A stretch of DNA of 64,000 bases from Marinobacter pelagius (lineage in GTDB: Bacteria; Pseudomonadota; Gammaproteobacteria; Pseudomonadales; Oleiphilaceae). The notes below the pieces were generated by a model. That model saw nothing but the letters and a program-made list of their open reading frames with translations, ran no database searches and had not been told where the DNA came from. The position numbers were made by a program, and so were the translations under genes. Positions 44,765 through 55,227 of this stretch are shown here, in pieces; the stretch's first letter is position 1; every line of letters starts with the position of its first letter. The stretch lies in NCBI RefSeq assembly GCF_003315345.1, contig NZ_QNRO01000012.1, forward strand, positions 62,001 through 126,000, in the 5' to 3' direction.

Positions 44765-46324
44765 ATGCCGCCCATATCTGCGCACAGTCTACCAGACGAC
44801 CTGTACTCCGCCGATGCTGTGCGGCAGATGGACCGCTACGTGATTGACGAACTGGGAGTGGACGGTTTCGAACTGATGCAGACGGCAGCCCATGCGGCTT
44901 TCCGGAGGCTGGTCCGGCGCTGGCCCGATTGCGGGCCGGTACTGGTGCTGTGCGGGGCGGGCAATAACGGTGGAGACGGTTACCTGGTGGCTGCCAACGC
45001 CAAGCGGCACGGGCTCACAGTGTCGTGCATTGCCGTTGCCCCGACCGACAAGCTTTCCGGCGATGCCCGCAAAGCCTGGCAAAAGGCCGTCGCAGACGGC
45101 GTCGAGGTGCGTGAGCTGTCAGGAATCGATGAGGCGGCCCTCGATGCTTCGTTCGAGCATGCCGGCCTGATTGTTGATGCCCTGCTCGGGACCGGTGTCT
45201 CCGGAGCGCCCCGGGAGCCGTTTGCCGGTGTCATTGCCCGTTGCAATGCCAGTGGCGTGCCGGTGCTCGCGGTGGATGTGCCTTCGGGGCTGGATGCGAC
45301 GACCGGTGTTGCCGGCGGTGATGTGGTCCGGGCAACGATGACGGTCACCTTCATCGGCCTCAAATCCGGGCTGTTCACCGGGCAGGGACCGGCGGTATGT
45401 GGCGAGGTAGTATTTGACTCGCTGGGAACCGAAAACGACATCGGTGCCAGTGGCCAGACGCCCGTGGGCCGATTACGGCACTGGGAAAGCGTGGGTCGCT
45501 GGCTCCCCGAGCGTGCGGCCAATGCCCACAAGGGACGGTTCGGCCACGTGCTCATTATTGCCGGGGATCGTGGGTTTGGTGGCGCCGGCCTGATGGCGGC
45601 AGAGGCGGCGGCCCGTTCCGGAGCCGGCCTGGTGTCACTGGCAACGCGCCCCGAGCATATCTCGGCGGCTCTGGCTCGCTGCCCGTCGGTGATGGTGCAT
45701 GGCCTTATTCATGGCTCTGAACTGCCACCGTTGCTGGAAGCCGCATCGGTTGTGGTGTGCGGGCCGGGGATGGGCAAGAGTGCCTGGGGCCAGCAGATGC
45801 TTCAGCAGGTGCTGGCCAGTGACAAGCCAAGAGTGCTGGACGCCGACGCCCTGAATCTGATGGCAGCCCGGGTCGCCGTGCCCTCGGAATATCAGGTACT
45901 GACGCCGCATCCGGGAGAAGCCGCCAGGCTGCTGGGGTGCAGTGTGGCGGAAGTTGAAGTTGACCGGATGGCGGCGGCGCGCAAACTGCAGTCCATCTAT
46001 GGCGGCGTGGTTCTGCTCAAGGGTGCGGGAACCGTGATTGCCTCCGGTAGCCAGACGGTGGATATTGTTAGCGGCAGTAACCCGGGAATGGCCACCGGCG
46101 GCATGGGTGATGTGCTCGCGGGAATTCTCGGGGCCATGTGCGGTCAGCTGGATGACCTGGCCCGGGCGACCATCCTGGGGGCTTGTGCTCATCTGGCAGC
46201 GGCTGACCGGGCCTCTGAGGCCCGCGGTTATGTGGGGCTGATACCAACCGATGTGATCGATAGCCTGCCGTCGGTATTCCGGCAAATCGAGTTTAACGAT
46301 GTGCAGAAGCGGGAGGATGGATGA
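44765..46324 (+). CDS. nnrE/nnrD: Bifunctional NAD(P)HX epimerase / ADP-dependent dehydratase
   Basis: A 519-residue fusion. The N-terminal epimerase half (about 1-225) has VLCGAGNNGGDGYLVAANAKRHG and VDALLGTG; the C-terminal dehydratase half (about 235-510) has KGRFGHVLIIAGDRGFGGA, LDADALNL, TPHPGEAARLL, KGAGTVIAS and the catalytic NPGMATGGMGDVLAG. It repairs damaged NAD(P)H hydrates. GGAG precedes the ATG. It overlaps tsaE by 4 bases (ATGA), so the two are coupled, and it starts the run nnrE/D-tsaE-amiB-mutL-miaA-hfq. Confidence 0.97.
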   Translation: MPPISAHSLPDDLYSADAVRQMDRYVIDELGVDGFELMQTAAHAAFRRLVRRWPDCGPVLVLCGAGNNGGDGYLVAANAKRHGLTVSCIAVAPTDKLSGDARKAWQKAVADGVEVRELSGIDEAALDASFEHAGLIVDALLGTGVSGAPREPFAGVIARCNASGVPVLAVDVPSGLDATTGVAGGDVVRATMTVTFIGLKSGLFTGQGPAVCGEVVFDSLGTENDIGASGQTPVGRLRHWESVGRWLPERAANAHKGRFGHVLIIAGDRGFGGAGLMAAEAAARSGAGLVSLATRPEHISAALARCPSVMVHGLIHGSELPPLLEAASVVVCGPGMGKSAWGQQMLQQVLASDKPRVLDADALNLMAARVAVPSEYQVLTPHPGEAARLLGCSVAEVEVDRMAAARKLQSIYGGVVLLKGAGTVIASGSQTVDIVSGSNPGMATGGMGDVLAGILGAMCGQLDDLARATILGACAHLAAADRASEARGYVGLIPTDVIDSLPSVFRQIEFNDVQKREDG

Positions 46325-46818
46325 CGATTTACGGTAACGAGCGCCGCCTGTTTCTGGAAGGCGAGGCGGAAACCGAGAAGCTCGGGCAGGAACTGGCCCG
46401 CCTGGTCATGGAATCCGGGCAGGGGCTGACGGTATTTCTGGACGGCGACCTCGGCATGGGTAAAACCACCCTCAGCCGTGGAGTCATGCGTGGCCTCGGG
46501 CATGAAGGCGCAGTAAAGAGCCCGACCTATACTTTGGTGGAGCCCTACGAGCACCTGAAGCCGCCGGCCTATCATTTTGATCTGTATCGCCTGGGCGATC
46601 CGGAAGAGCTGGAGTACATGGGGATCCGGGATTATTTTTCCGGAGACAGCCTGTGCCTGATCGAATGGCCGGAGCGGGGCAAGGGCGTCCTGCCGGACCC
46701 GGACCTGGAGATCCACCTGGAGCGCGAGGGTGAGGGGCGGTCCGTGGTCATCCGGGCCCGTTCGGCCCAGGGTGCCCATTTGATGAACGAACTGGAGCTG
46801 GTCGGTCCGGAACACTGA
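46321..46818 (+). CDS. tsaE: tRNA t6A synthesis ATPase
   Basis: A 165-residue P-loop protein: DGDLGMGKTTLSRG is the Walker A motif, and KSPTYTLVEPYE, HFDLYRLGDPEELEYMG and LIEWPERG are characteristic TsaE texts. It drives turnover of the TsaBD complex that makes threonylcarbamoyladenosine-37 in tRNA. GGAGG lies upstream and the start overlaps the nnrE/D stop. The gap to the amiB start is 36 bases. Confidence 0.96.
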   Translation: MTIYGNERRLFLEGEAETEKLGQELARLVMESGQGLTVFLDGDLGMGKTTLSRGVMRGLGHEGAVKSPTYTLVEPYEHLKPPAYHFDLYRLGDPEELEYMGIRDYFSGDSLCLIEWPERGKGVLPDPDLEIHLEREGEGRSVVIRARSAQGAHLMNELELVGPEH

Positions 46819-46854
46819 TCGCCGGTGACAGCTGATATTTTGCAGGTAAGCGGT

Positions 46855-48210
46855 ATGTTCAAGGGAAAACGCAGCCTAATCAATTTGCTGGCGCTGGTTA
46901 CAGCCTGGGCCCTGGCGTGGGGAGCCACAGCCGGTGACCGTGTCGAGGGTGCGCGTATCTGGCCCGCGCCGGACCACACGCGCCTGGTGCTGGACGTGAC
47001 CGGCCCGCTACAACACAACATCTTCTCCCTGAGCGGTCCCTCACGACTGGTGATAGACCTCAGCAATGCGTCGCTCAAGGCCGACCTGGACAATCTCGAC
47101 CTTTCCGGCAGCCCGATCAAGCGGATTCGCAGCGCGCCACGAAACGGTAACGACCTGCGGGTAGTGCTGGATCTCAAGAGCGATATCAAGCCCCGGAGTT
47201 TCCAGCTGGAGCCCAACCAGCAGTATGGTCACCGTCTGGTGGTGGATCTGATCGACGAGAGCGGCAGTCGCCTGGAGCAGGCGACCCGGCCGACGGTCAC
47301 CCAGGATTCTGCGGGCAAGCGGGATGTCATCGTGGTGATCGATGCCGGCCACGGTGGTGAGGACCCCGGAGCCATCGGGCCGAGAGGAACCCGGGAGAAG
47401 GACGTGGTCCTGAAAATGGCGAAAACCCTCGAGGCGCTGATCAACAAGCAGCCCGGCTATACCGCCAAACTGACCCGTACCGGCGACTACTACGTGGGAT
47501 TGCGGAACCGGACGCTGCTGGCCCGGAAATACAACGCCGACCTGTTCGTGTCCATTCATGCCGACGCCTTCCGCACACCGCAACCGAAAGGGGCGTCAGT
47601 CTTTGCCCTGTCGCAGCGTGGAGCGACCAGTGAGACAGCCCGCTGGCTGGCCCAGAGCGAGAACCGCTCCGACCTGATCGGTGGCACCGGTGGCGTATCC
47701 CTGGAAGGTCGGGACGATATGCTCGCGGGTGTTCTTCTGGACCTGTCCATGACTGCCAGCATCAACGCCAGCCTTGGAGTTGGCAGTTCGGTGCTGGGCA
47801 AGCTCGATAACGTTGCCGAGTTGCACAAGCCGGGGGTGGAGCAGGCGGCCTTCGTGGTGCTGAAATCGCCGGATATCCCATCCATTTTGGTGGAGGCGGG
47901 CTTTATCTCCAATCCCCAGGAAGAGAAGAACCTGGCGTCGGACTGGTATCGCAGCCGGTTGGCCGGTGCCATCATGGACGGCATCGAGGATTATTTCCGC
48001 AAGACGCCGCCGCCAGGCACATTGCTGGCGTGGCAGAAGCAGAACGGCAAGGGTGGCAATGACGTCAGTCAGTACCGGATCCAGCGCGGGGACACCCTGT
48101 CCCAGCTAGCCAAGGAAAACCAGATTTCCGTTAACGAGTTGATGCGATTTAACGGCTTGAGGGATGACCGTGTTATGGTAGGGCAAACCATTCGTATTCC
48201 CGCATCCTGA
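46855..48210 (+). CDS. amiB: N-acetylmuramoyl-L-alanine amidase with AMIN and LysM domains
   Basis: A 451-residue exported protein from the ATG at 46855, with AGG nine bases upstream; a GTG at 46825 is an alternative. The signal peptide [26 protein letters not shown] precedes an AMIN domain (about 30-130), the zinc amidase domain ([41 protein letters not shown]) and a C-terminal LysM ([19 protein letters not shown]). It cleaves septal peptidoglycan cross-bridges during cell separation. It forms part of the tsaE-amiB-mutL operon. Confidence 0.96.
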   Translation: MFKGKRSLINLLALVTAWALAWGATAGDRVEGARIWPAPDHTRLVLDVTGPLQHNIFSLSGPSRLVIDLSNASLKADLDNLDLSGSPIKRIRSAPRNGNDLRVVLDLKSDIKPRSFQLEPNQQYGHRLVVDLIDESGSRLEQATRPTVTQDSAGKRDVIVVIDAGHGGEDPGAIGPRGTREKDVVLKMAKTLEALINKQPGYTAKLTRTGDYYVGLRNRTLLARKYNADLFVSIHADAFRTPQPKGASVFALSQRGATSETARWLAQSENRSDLIGGTGGVSLEGRDDMLAGVLLDLSMTASINASLGVGSSVLGKLDNVAELHKPGVEQAAFVVLKSPDIPSILVEAGFISNPQEEKNLASDWYRSRLAGAIMDGIEDYFRKTPPPGTLLAWQKQNGKGGNDVSQYRIQRGDTLSQLAKENQISVNELMRFNGLRDDRVMVGQTIRIPAS

Positions 48211-48230
48211 GCAAGAGGTTTTCCCGAAAC

Positions 48231-50141
48231 ATGCCCCACATTCATTTGCTCTCTCCCCGGCTGGCGAACCAGATAGCCGCGGGTGAGGTGGTGGAGCGTC
48301 CCGCATCGGTGGTCAAGGAGCTGGTCGAAAATGCCCTGGATGCCGGTGCCAGCCGGGTCGATATCGAGATAGAGCAGGGCGGCGTCAAGCTTATCCGCGT
48401 CCGTGATGACGGCAGTGGCATCGAGGAGGATGACCTGCCTCTGGCCCTCAGCCGCCATGCGACCAGCAAGATCACCAGTCTCGATGATCTCGAAGCCGTT
48501 GCCTCCCTCGGATTCCGGGGTGAGGCCCTGGCCAGTATCAGTTCCGTGTCCCGGCTCACCCTGACTTCCCGGACCGAAAACCAGGAAGCCGCCTCCCGGG
48601 TGGAAGTCGAAGGCCGTGAGATGGATGCCCGGATTTCTCCCGCGGCCCACCCGGTCGGGACCACCGTGGAAGTCCGCGATCTGTTCTTCAATACGCCGGC
48701 CCGGCGCAAGTTCCTTCGTACCGAGAAGACCGAGTTCAACCACGTCGACGAGTGTATCCGTCGCCAGGCCCTGAGCCGGTTCGATACCGGGTTCACCCTG
48801 CGCCATAACCAGCGCGTGGTGCAGAGCCTGCGTCCGGCCGAGTCACCGCTGGACCGGGAGCGCCGAATCGGTGCATTGTGTGGCCAGCAGTTCATCGACA
48901 ATGCCGTGGTCATCGATGCCGAGGCCACAGGGCTGAGGCTCTGGGGCTGGGTTGCCCTGCCCACGTTTTCCCGCAGCCAGGCGGACCTGCAATACTTTTT
49001 CGTCAATGGCCGGGTGATCCGGGACAAGCTGGTGGCCCATGCAGTGCGCCAGGCTTATCGGGATGTGCTGTACAACAATCGTCACCCTGCCTTCGTGCTT
49101 TACCTGGAAGTGGATCCCGCCACGGTGGATGTGAACGTGCATCCCACCAAGCACGAGGTGAGGTTCCGGGACGGCCGACTGGTCCACGATTTCATTTTCC
49201 GCACCCTGCACCGGGCGCTGGCAGATGTCCGGCCCGATGACCACTTGCGCGGTGCGGTGGCCCAATCCTTTGGCCGGGAGGCTTCAGTCCAGCCGGCGGC
49301 TCCGGAAAATACCGGCGCCATGAACCCGCAGCAGGGCTGGTCTTATCCACCCCGGGAGAATGCCGGTCACGGTGCCCCTTCGCCTGCCGGTTTCGGTGGG
49401 AGCCGGCCACCGGAGCCCCAGCAGGAATGGCGGGCCAGTGACCAGATGGCGTTCTATCAGTCCCTGAATGCCGGCGGCGGGGTGGCCGCCGAGTCCTCTC
49501 CCGGTTCGGCCGGACTGGCGCAGGTGCAGGCGACACCGCCTGCCGACAGTGAGGAGGAACCACCCCTGGGCTATGCCATCGCTCAGCTACACGGAATCTA
49601 TATCCTGGCCCAGAGCCGTGCCGGTCTTATCGTGGTGGATATGCATGCGGCCCATGAACGCATCACTTACGAGCGGATGAAGCGGGCGCTGGCGGAGCAG
49701 GACCTGAAAAGCCAGCCGCTGCTTGTGCCGGTATCGATGGCGGTTAGCCAGAAGGAAGCTGCGCTCACGGAAACTCACGGTGAAGGGTTGCAGCAACTGG
49801 GTCTGCAGATCGAAAGGATCGGTCCGGAAACCCTGGCGGTCCGGCAGGTACCGGCGCTCCTGCGTGGTGCCGACACCGAGCAGCTGGTCCGGGATGTGCT
49901 GGCCGATCTCATCGAGCATGGTCAGAGTGACCGGGTCGAGGCCGTTACCCACGAACTGCTGGGCACCATGGCCTGCCACGGCTCGGTCAGGGCAAACCGC
50001 CAGCTGACCATCCCCGAGATGAATTCCCTGCTTCGGGACATGGAGGCCACGGAACGCAGTGGCCAATGCAACCATGGCCGCCCCACCTGGACCCTGGTGA
50101 CCCTGAGCGAGCTGGACAAACTGTTCCTGCGCGGGCGTTGA
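48231..50141 (+). CDS. mutL: DNA mismatch repair protein
   Basis: A 636-residue protein. The GHKL ATPase is N-terminal: [26 protein letters not shown], and [15 protein letters not shown] proline/glycine-rich linker (about 350-440) connects to the C-terminal dimerisation domain, which contains [12 protein letters not shown], the motif found in MutL proteins with endonuclease activity, and [14 protein letters not shown]. coli MutL lacks that motif. The gene is 20 bases after amiB and 10 before miaA. Confidence 0.97.
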   Translation: MPHIHLLSPRLANQIAAGEVVERPASVVKELVENALDAGASRVDIEIEQGGVKLIRVRDDGSGIEEDDLPLALSRHATSKITSLDDLEAVASLGFRGEALASISSVSRLTLTSRTENQEAASRVEVEGREMDARISPAAHPVGTTVEVRDLFFNTPARRKFLRTEKTEFNHVDECIRRQALSRFDTGFTLRHNQRVVQSLRPAESPLDRERRIGALCGQQFIDNAVVIDAEATGLRLWGWVALPTFSRSQADLQYFFVNGRVIRDKLVAHAVRQAYRDVLYNNRHPAFVLYLEVDPATVDVNVHPTKHEVRFRDGRLVHDFIFRTLHRALADVRPDDHLRGAVAQSFGREASVQPAAPENTGAMNPQQGWSYPPRENAGHGAPSPAGFGGSRPPEPQQEWRASDQMAFYQSLNAGGGVAAESSPGSAGLAQVQATPPADSEEEPPLGYAIAQLHGIYILAQSRAGLIVVDMHAAHERITYERMKRALAEQDLKSQPLLVPVSMAVSQKEAALTETHGEGLQQLGLQIERIGPETLAVRQVPALLRGADTEQLVRDVLADLIEHGQSDRVEAVTHELLGTMACHGSVRANRQLTIPEMNSLLRDMEATERSGQCNHGRPTWTLVTLSELDKLFLRGR

Positions 50142-50151
50142 GGCAGTCCTG

Positions 50152-51180
50152 ATGACGACCAGTAATGTACCGGGCAAGCACCCGCCTGCCATCTTCCTGA
50201 TGGGGCCAACGGCCTCGGGCAAGACCGATCTGGCGATCGCCCTGTGCGAACACCTGCCCTGCGACATCATCAGCGTCGATTCCGCGCTGATCTACCGGGG
50301 AATGGATATCGGCACCGCCAAGCCTTCGGCTGAAGAACTGGCCCGGGCGCCGCACCGGCTCATCAATATCTGTGATCCGGCAGAGAGTTATTCCGCCGCC
50401 GACTTCCGCCGCGACGCCCTGGCGGAGATGAAGAAGATTACCGAAGCCGGGCGCATACCACTGCTGGTGGGCGGCACCATGATGTATTTCAAGGCCCTGC
50501 TGCACGGCATGTCCGGATTACCTTCTGCGGACCCTGAGTTGCGTGCCCGTCTGGAGGGTGAAGCGGCGGAGAGAGGCTGGCAGGCTCTTCATGACGAGCT
50601 GACGGAAAAAGATCCGGTAGCCGCCCGTATTATCCACCCCAATAACCGGCAACGATTGTTGCGGGCGCTGGAAGTGATCAGGCTCACCGGGAAGCCGATC
50701 TCGGCATTCTGGCAGGCGGAGAAAGGAGCCTCGGGTGGAGCAGAAGTCGAGGATTACACCTATTTCACCCGGTGGCAGGCAGACGAAGGGAGTGCTCTGC
50801 CGTATACTATAACGCAACTTGCAATCGCACCCGGTGAGCGCAAAGTGCTCCATGACCGGATAGAACTGCGTTTCCGTCGAATGCTGGAAGCCGGCTTCCT
50901 CGATGAAGTACGGGCGCTTATGGCGCGGGGTGACCTTGATCCGGAACTTCCGTCGATGCGCTGTGTCGGTTATCGGCAGGCATGGGAACATCTTGCAGGC
51001 AACAGTGACTATGACGAGTTTGTGAGCAAGGGTGTTGCTGCTACCCGCCAGCTGGCAAAACGGCAGCTCACCTGGTTGAGAAAATGGTCCGATGTCCACT
51101 GGCTTGATAGTGGCGATAAACTGGTCGTCGAAAAAGCCTTGAAAAAGCTCGGACTTCGCACCACATTAAAATCTGAATAA
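50152..51180 (+). CDS. miaA: tRNA dimethylallyltransferase
   Basis: A 342-residue enzyme: [16 protein letters not shown] is the P-loop, [20 protein letters not shown] and [19 protein letters not shown] the substrate-binding regions, and [15 protein letters not shown] the C-terminal motif. It adds a dimethylallyl group to A37 of tRNAs reading UNN codons. Its 3' end lies 38 bases before hfq, the classical miaA-hfq-hflX arrangement, and hfq promoters often lie within miaA, though none is obvious by eye here. Confidence 0.97.
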   Translation: MTTSNVPGKHPPAIFLMGPTASGKTDLAIALCEHLPCDIISVDSALIYRGMDIGTAKPSAEELARAPHRLINICDPAESYSAADFRRDALAEMKKITEAGRIPLLVGGTMMYFKALLHGMSGLPSADPELRARLEGEAAERGWQALHDELTEKDPVAARIIHPNNRQRLLRALEVIRLTGKPISAFWQAEKGASGGAEVEDYTYFTRWQADEGSALPYTITQLAIAPGERKVLHDRIELRFRRMLEAGFLDEVRALMARGDLDPELPSMRCVGYRQAWEHLAGNSDYDEFVSKGVAATRQLAKRQLTWLRKWSDVHWLDSGDKLVVEKALKKLGLRTTLKSE

Positions 51181-51218
51181 CGACGATCTGCATCTACTTA
51201 AATAACAGGAGAACACAC

Positions 51219-51470
51219 ATGTCAAAAGGGCATTCCTTACAAGACCCTTACCTCAATGCATTGCGCAAGGAGCGCATCCCGGTTTCCATCTTTCTGGTCA
51301 ACGGTATCAAGCTTCAGGGCCAGATTGAGTCTTTCGACCAGTTCGTGATTTTGCTGAAAAACACTGTCAGCCAGATGGTCTACAAGCACGCAATTTCCAC
51401 TGTGGTTCCTGCCCGCAATGTCCGCATTCCGCAGCAGGCTCCGGGAGGAGAGGGCGAGTCTGAAGACTGA
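51219..51470 (+). CDS. hfq: RNA chaperone Hfq
   Basis: An 83-residue protein with strong AGGAG ribosome site. Sm1 ([25 protein letters not shown]) and Sm2 ([14 protein letters not shown]) are complete, with a short tail of about 15 acidic residues, as in Pseudomonas and unlike the long tail of E. coli Hfq. It forms a hexamer that anneals small RNAs to messages. A terminator hairpin follows before hflX. Confidence 0.98.
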   Translation: MSKGHSLQDPYLNALRKERIPVSIFLVNGIKLQGQIESFDQFVILLKNTVSQMVYKHAISTVVPARNVRIPQQAPGGEGESED

Positions 51471-51493
51471 TACAGCCGCTTTCCCGGTATTGC

Positions 51494-51549
51494 CACCCGC
51501 GTTTCCGAAGAGCCGTCCCGCGGCTTCAGGTGCGCGGGTGTTTGTTTTT
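51494..51549 (+). terminator. Two-part hairpin terminator between hfq and hflX
   Basis: CACCCGCG at 51494-51501 pairs with CGCGGGTG at 51533-51540, and AGCCG at 51511-51515 pairs with CGGCT at 51521-51525 inside. TTTGTTTTTC follows. It could be full or partial termination limiting hflX expression. Confidence 0.6.
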
Positions 51550-51588
51550 CTGAGGGGTCGATTCTGATGACCCGGGAGTCTGTACAAG

Positions 51589-52887
51589 TTGTTTGAGCGT
51601 CCTGATGTCGGCGAACGGGCGGTGCTGGTTCACATTGATTTTACCGCCTATGAGGATTCCGAAGACCTGGAAGAGTTCCGGGAGCTGGTGACCTCTGCCG
51701 GTGTGGAGCCCGTGGCTGTGGTCACCGGCTCGCGCAAGCAGCCGAGCCCGCGATTGTTTGTGGGTGAAGGCAAGCTGGAAGAGATCCGTGATGCCATTAC
51801 CGCCTCCGAGGCGGATGTGGTGCTGTTCAATCATGCCCTGAGTCCCAGTCAGGAGCGGAATATCGAGCGTGAACTCAAGTGCCGGGTGTTGGATCGCACC
51901 GGCGTCATCCTCGATATTTTTGCCCAGAGGGCCCGGACCCACGAGGGCAAGCTGCAGGTGGAGCTGGCCCAGCTCGAGCACATGTCTACCCGGCTGGTTC
52001 GCGGCTGGACTCACCTTGAGCGGCAGAAGGGCGGTATCGGCTTGCGGGGGCCCGGTGAAACCCAGCTCGAGACCGACCGTCGCCTGCTGCGTGAGCGAAT
52101 CAAATCTATCCACAAGCGCCTGGAAAAGGTTCGCAGGCAGCGGAACCAGGGGCGCCGTGCCAGGCTCAGGGCCGACATCCCTACGGTCTCGCTGGTGGGT
52201 TACACCAACGCCGGAAAATCCACCCTGTTCAACCGGCTGACCACCTCTACCGTCTACGCTGCCAACCAGTTATTCGCAACGCTGGATCCCACGCTGCGGC
52301 GTCTGGAACTTCCGGATATCGGTCCGGTCGTATTGGCGGACACGGTCGGATTCATCCGGCACCTGCCGCACAAACTGGTGGAAGCCTTCCGGGCAACCCT
52401 GGAAGAGACCACCGAAGCCAGCCTGCTGTTGCACATAATCGACTGCTACGATGGTCGTCGTGACGACAACATCGAACAGGTTGAAAGCGTCCTGGCTGAG
52501 ATCGGAGCGGACGAGATTCCCGTATTACAGGTGTTCAACAAGATCGACCTGCTGGACGGATTCACCCCACGGATTGACCGGAACGAAGAGGGGGTCCCGG
52601 TGCGGGTCTGGGTGTCGGCGGTAAGCGGTGAAGGAATTGATATCCTGTTTGATGCCATTGTCGAACGCCTGGCCGAGGACGTCGTGCACCATTTCGTATT
52701 GCTGGGTCCCGCCGACGGAAAGTTGCGGGCCTTGTTGCACGAAGCCGGCTCAGTGCTCAGTGAAGAGCACCGGGAAACGGGCGACAGCGTGGTGGAAGTG
52801 CGCCTGCAGAACCGGGACTGGCTCCAGTTGTTGAGCCGGGCGGGCGTGAAAGAACATGAGATTCGCCTTGAAGACAGCCACGCCTGA
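51589..52887 (+). CDS. hflX: Ribosome-associated GTPase HflX
   Basis: A 432-residue protein. The TTG at 51589 aligns with the first Met of E. coli HflX (MFERPDVGERAVLVHIDF), and GGGAG lies 10 bases upstream, so TTG is taken as the start. The N-terminal domain contains LFNHALSPSQERNIE and GGIGLRGPGETQLETDRR; the GTPase has VGYTNAGKSTLFN, LADTVGFIRHLPH and NKIDLLD. It splits stalled ribosomes. A 10-codon frame starting ATG at 51567 ends at 51596 across the TTG and could modulate initiation. Confidence 0.96.
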   Translation: MFERPDVGERAVLVHIDFTAYEDSEDLEEFRELVTSAGVEPVAVVTGSRKQPSPRLFVGEGKLEEIRDAITASEADVVLFNHALSPSQERNIERELKCRVLDRTGVILDIFAQRARTHEGKLQVELAQLEHMSTRLVRGWTHLERQKGGIGLRGPGETQLETDRRLLRERIKSIHKRLEKVRRQRNQGRRARLRADIPTVSLVGYTNAGKSTLFNRLTTSTVYAANQLFATLDPTLRRLELPDIGPVVLADTVGFIRHLPHKLVEAFRATLEETTEASLLLHIIDCYDGRRDDNIEQVESVLAEIGADEIPVLQVFNKIDLLDGFTPRIDRNEEGVPVRVWVSAVSGEGIDILFDAIVERLAEDVVHHFVLLGPADGKLRALLHEAGSVLSEEHRETGDSVVEVRLQNRDWLQLLSRAGVKEHEIRLEDSHA

Positions 52888-52965
52888 GAGCGTAAACTGT
52901 TGCCGGGGCGCGTATAAATCCCTAGTATTTGCAGCCATTCGACAAGTATAGGAACGGAGAGCACT

Positions 52966-54168
52966 ATGGCCTGGAACGAACCGGGTGGAAACCGTAACGA
53001 CAACGATCCCTGGGGGACCGGTGGTGGTCGTCGCGGCGGAAATGATCAGGGGCCGCCAGACCTTGATGAGGCCCTGAAAAAGGGCCTGGACAAGCTCAAC
53101 AAGATGTTGGGCGGTAAAGGCGGCAAGTCCGGCGGAAATGGCAGTGGTGCCGGCGGAGCCGGTGGATTCGGCGCGATTCTGGCTTTGGCTGCGATTCTCG
53201 TCGTCGGCTATGTCGTGTTCCAGTCTTTCTACACCGTGGACGAACAGGAACGGGCGGTTGTCCTGCGTTTCGGGGAGTATGACAGGACCGAGGGGCCGGG
53301 CCTGCGCTTCAAGGTACCGTTGATTGATGACGTTACCAAGGTACGCGTAACCAACGTCCGTACCGCAGAGTCTTCAGGGCAGATGCTCACGCAGGATGAG
53401 AATCTGGTGACCGTGGATCTGCAGGTGCAATACCGGGTCAGCGATGCCCGGAATTATGTGCTCAATGTCCGGGACTCCAACCAGGCACTGGCGTTTGCCA
53501 CCGATAGTGCGCTCCGGCACGAAGTGGGCAGTGCCACGCTCGATGCCGTTCTCACCGAAGGCCGGGTAGAGCTTGCGGTCAACGTCGAGCAGCGACTGCA
53601 GAACTTCCTGCAGCAATACGGTGCCGGTCTCCAGATCGTCCGGGTGAACGTGGAAAGCACCCAGCCGCCCCAGCCGGTTCAGGATGCCTTCCGCGAGGTC
53701 CAGCGTGCCCGGGAAGACGAACAGCGGCTCAAGGAAGAGGCGGAAACCTACCGTAACAAGGTGGTGCCCGAGGCTCGCGGTCAGGCCCAGCGTATGATTG
53801 AAGAGGCGTCAGCTTACAAGGCTCAGGTGGTTGAGCGCGCTCAGGGTGAAACGGCCCGTTATCTGGATCTCCTGGAGGTGTACGCGAAAGCGCCTGAAGT
53901 CACCCGCGAGCGGATGTATCTGCAGGCCATGGAGAACGTACTGTCCAGTTCCAGTAAGGTGCTGGTTGACACCAAGTCCGGCGACAACATGATGTATCTG
54001 CCACTGGATCGCCTGACCCGTGGCGCTGCCAATGCGGCTGCGGGACGGAAGGAGAGTGCAGGGGATGCTGGCAGCCTGACAGGTCAGGTCGATATCCAGT
54101 CCCTGACCGATGAAGTCCTGCGCGAACTGCGTAACCGTCAAGCCACCAATTCCAGAACGGGGAGATAA
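52966..54168 (+). CDS. hflK: FtsH protease modulator HflK
   Basis: A 400-residue membrane protein with a glycine-rich cytoplasmic start (EPGGNRNDNDPWGTGGGRRG), one helix (about 65-87), and a SPFH/prohibitin domain (YTVDEQERAVVLRFGEYDRTEGPGLRFKVPLID) with a coiled coil around 240-300. With HflC it forms the large membrane assembly that restrains FtsH. GGAG precedes the ATG. hflC follows 2 bases after its stop. Confidence 0.97.
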   Translation: MAWNEPGGNRNDNDPWGTGGGRRGGNDQGPPDLDEALKKGLDKLNKMLGGKGGKSGGNGSGAGGAGGFGAILALAAILVVGYVVFQSFYTVDEQERAVVLRFGEYDRTEGPGLRFKVPLIDDVTKVRVTNVRTAESSGQMLTQDENLVTVDLQVQYRVSDARNYVLNVRDSNQALAFATDSALRHEVGSATLDAVLTEGRVELAVNVEQRLQNFLQQYGAGLQIVRVNVESTQPPQPVQDAFREVQRAREDEQRLKEEAETYRNKVVPEARGQAQRMIEEASAYKAQVVERAQGETARYLDLLEVYAKAPEVTRERMYLQAMENVLSSSSKVLVDTKSGDNMMYLPLDRLTRGAANAAAGRKESAGDAGSLTGQVDIQSLTDEVLRELRNRQATNSRTGR

Positions 54169-54170
54169 TC

Positions 54171-55049
54171 ATGGGACCCAAAAGTGTTATCGGTCTTGCT
54201 GGTGCCCTCATCATTCTGTTGTTGGTGTCTGCGAGCGTTTATATCATCCCGGAAACCCATCGTGGCGTTTTGCTGCGTTTCGGGGAGTTGATCGAAACCA
54301 ACATCGAGGCGGGTATTCACTTCAAGGTGCCGGTCATCGATGAAGTCAGGGAATTTGATGTCCGGGTGTTGACTATGGACCTGCCCGCGCGCCAGTACCT
54401 GACGGTCGAGAAAAAACCGCTGGATGTGGACTCCTACATTGCATGGCAGATCACAGACGTGGACACCTTCTACCGGGCCACCGGTGGTGATGAGTTCCGG
54501 GCACAGGATCTTCTGTTGTCCCGCGTGGATAACGGGCTTCGGAACGAATTCGGTGTTCGCACCATGCACGAAGTTGTTTCAGGCCAGCGTGATGAGCTGA
54601 TGGCCAAGCTCAAGGATCTCGTCAACCAGACTTCGGTAAGCGAATTCGGTATCCGGGTGCTGGATATTCGTATCAAGGCCATCGAGTTGCCCGAGCAGGT
54701 GCGCGAGAACGTGTATCGTCGGATGGCAACCGAGCGGGAAAAGCTGGCCCAGGAGTACCGCTCCCGCGGTCGTGAGGCTGCAGAGGGTATCCGGGCTGAC
54801 GCTGATCGTCAGCGTACCGTGATTCTGGCAGAAGCCTTCTCGAAATCCGAACAGCTTCGCGGTGAGGGTGACGGCCGTGCCGCGCAGATTTACGCAGATG
54901 CCTACAGCCAGGACAGTGAGTTTTTCAGCTTCTATCGCAGCCTGTCGGCATACCAGAATTCGTTCTCCAACAAGGACGACATAATGGTGATCGATTCGGA
55001 AGGTGATTTCATGAAGTATATGAAAGACCCGATGGCCGGCAAGCAATAA
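54171..55049 (+). CDS. hflC: FtsH protease modulator HflC
   Basis: A 292-residue SPFH protein with one N-terminal helix (VIGLAGALIILLLVSASVYII), the domain text ETHRGVLLRFGELIETNIEAGIHFKVPVID and a coiled coil with RMATEREKLAQEYRSRGREAAEGIRADADRQR. It partners HflK. GGGGAGA lies upstream and the two genes are 2 bases apart. A perfect terminator follows. Confidence 0.97.
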   Translation: MGPKSVIGLAGALIILLLVSASVYIIPETHRGVLLRFGELIETNIEAGIHFKVPVIDEVREFDVRVLTMDLPARQYLTVEKKPLDVDSYIAWQITDVDTFYRATGGDEFRAQDLLLSRVDNGLRNEFGVRTMHEVVSGQRDELMAKLKDLVNQTSVSEFGIRVLDIRIKAIELPEQVRENVYRRMATEREKLAQEYRSRGREAAEGIRADADRQRTVILAEAFSKSEQLRGEGDGRAAQIYADAYSQDSEFFSFYRSLSAYQNSFSNKDDIMVIDSEGDFMKYMKDPMAGKQ

Positions 55050-55067
55050 GCGCCCGCGGATTGGAAT

Positions 55068-55099
55068 AAACCGGAATACCTTCGTATTCCGGTTTTTTT
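55068..55099 (+). terminator. Intrinsic terminator after hflKC
   Basis: AAACCGGAATAC and GTATTCCGGTTT form a perfect 12-bp stem with loop CTTC, followed by seven T in total to 55099. Confidence 0.9.
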
Positions 55100-55227
55100 G
55101 TGCCCGACAACCGTGTAAAATTCGGCCGGTTTTGTTTCGGGTTTTTCGGACCCACGACTTCGCCACAAATCCTGAGTGCTCCCCGCAGTCACCTGGCTGT
55201 TGCGGGAATAACAGACAACGGAATCTC

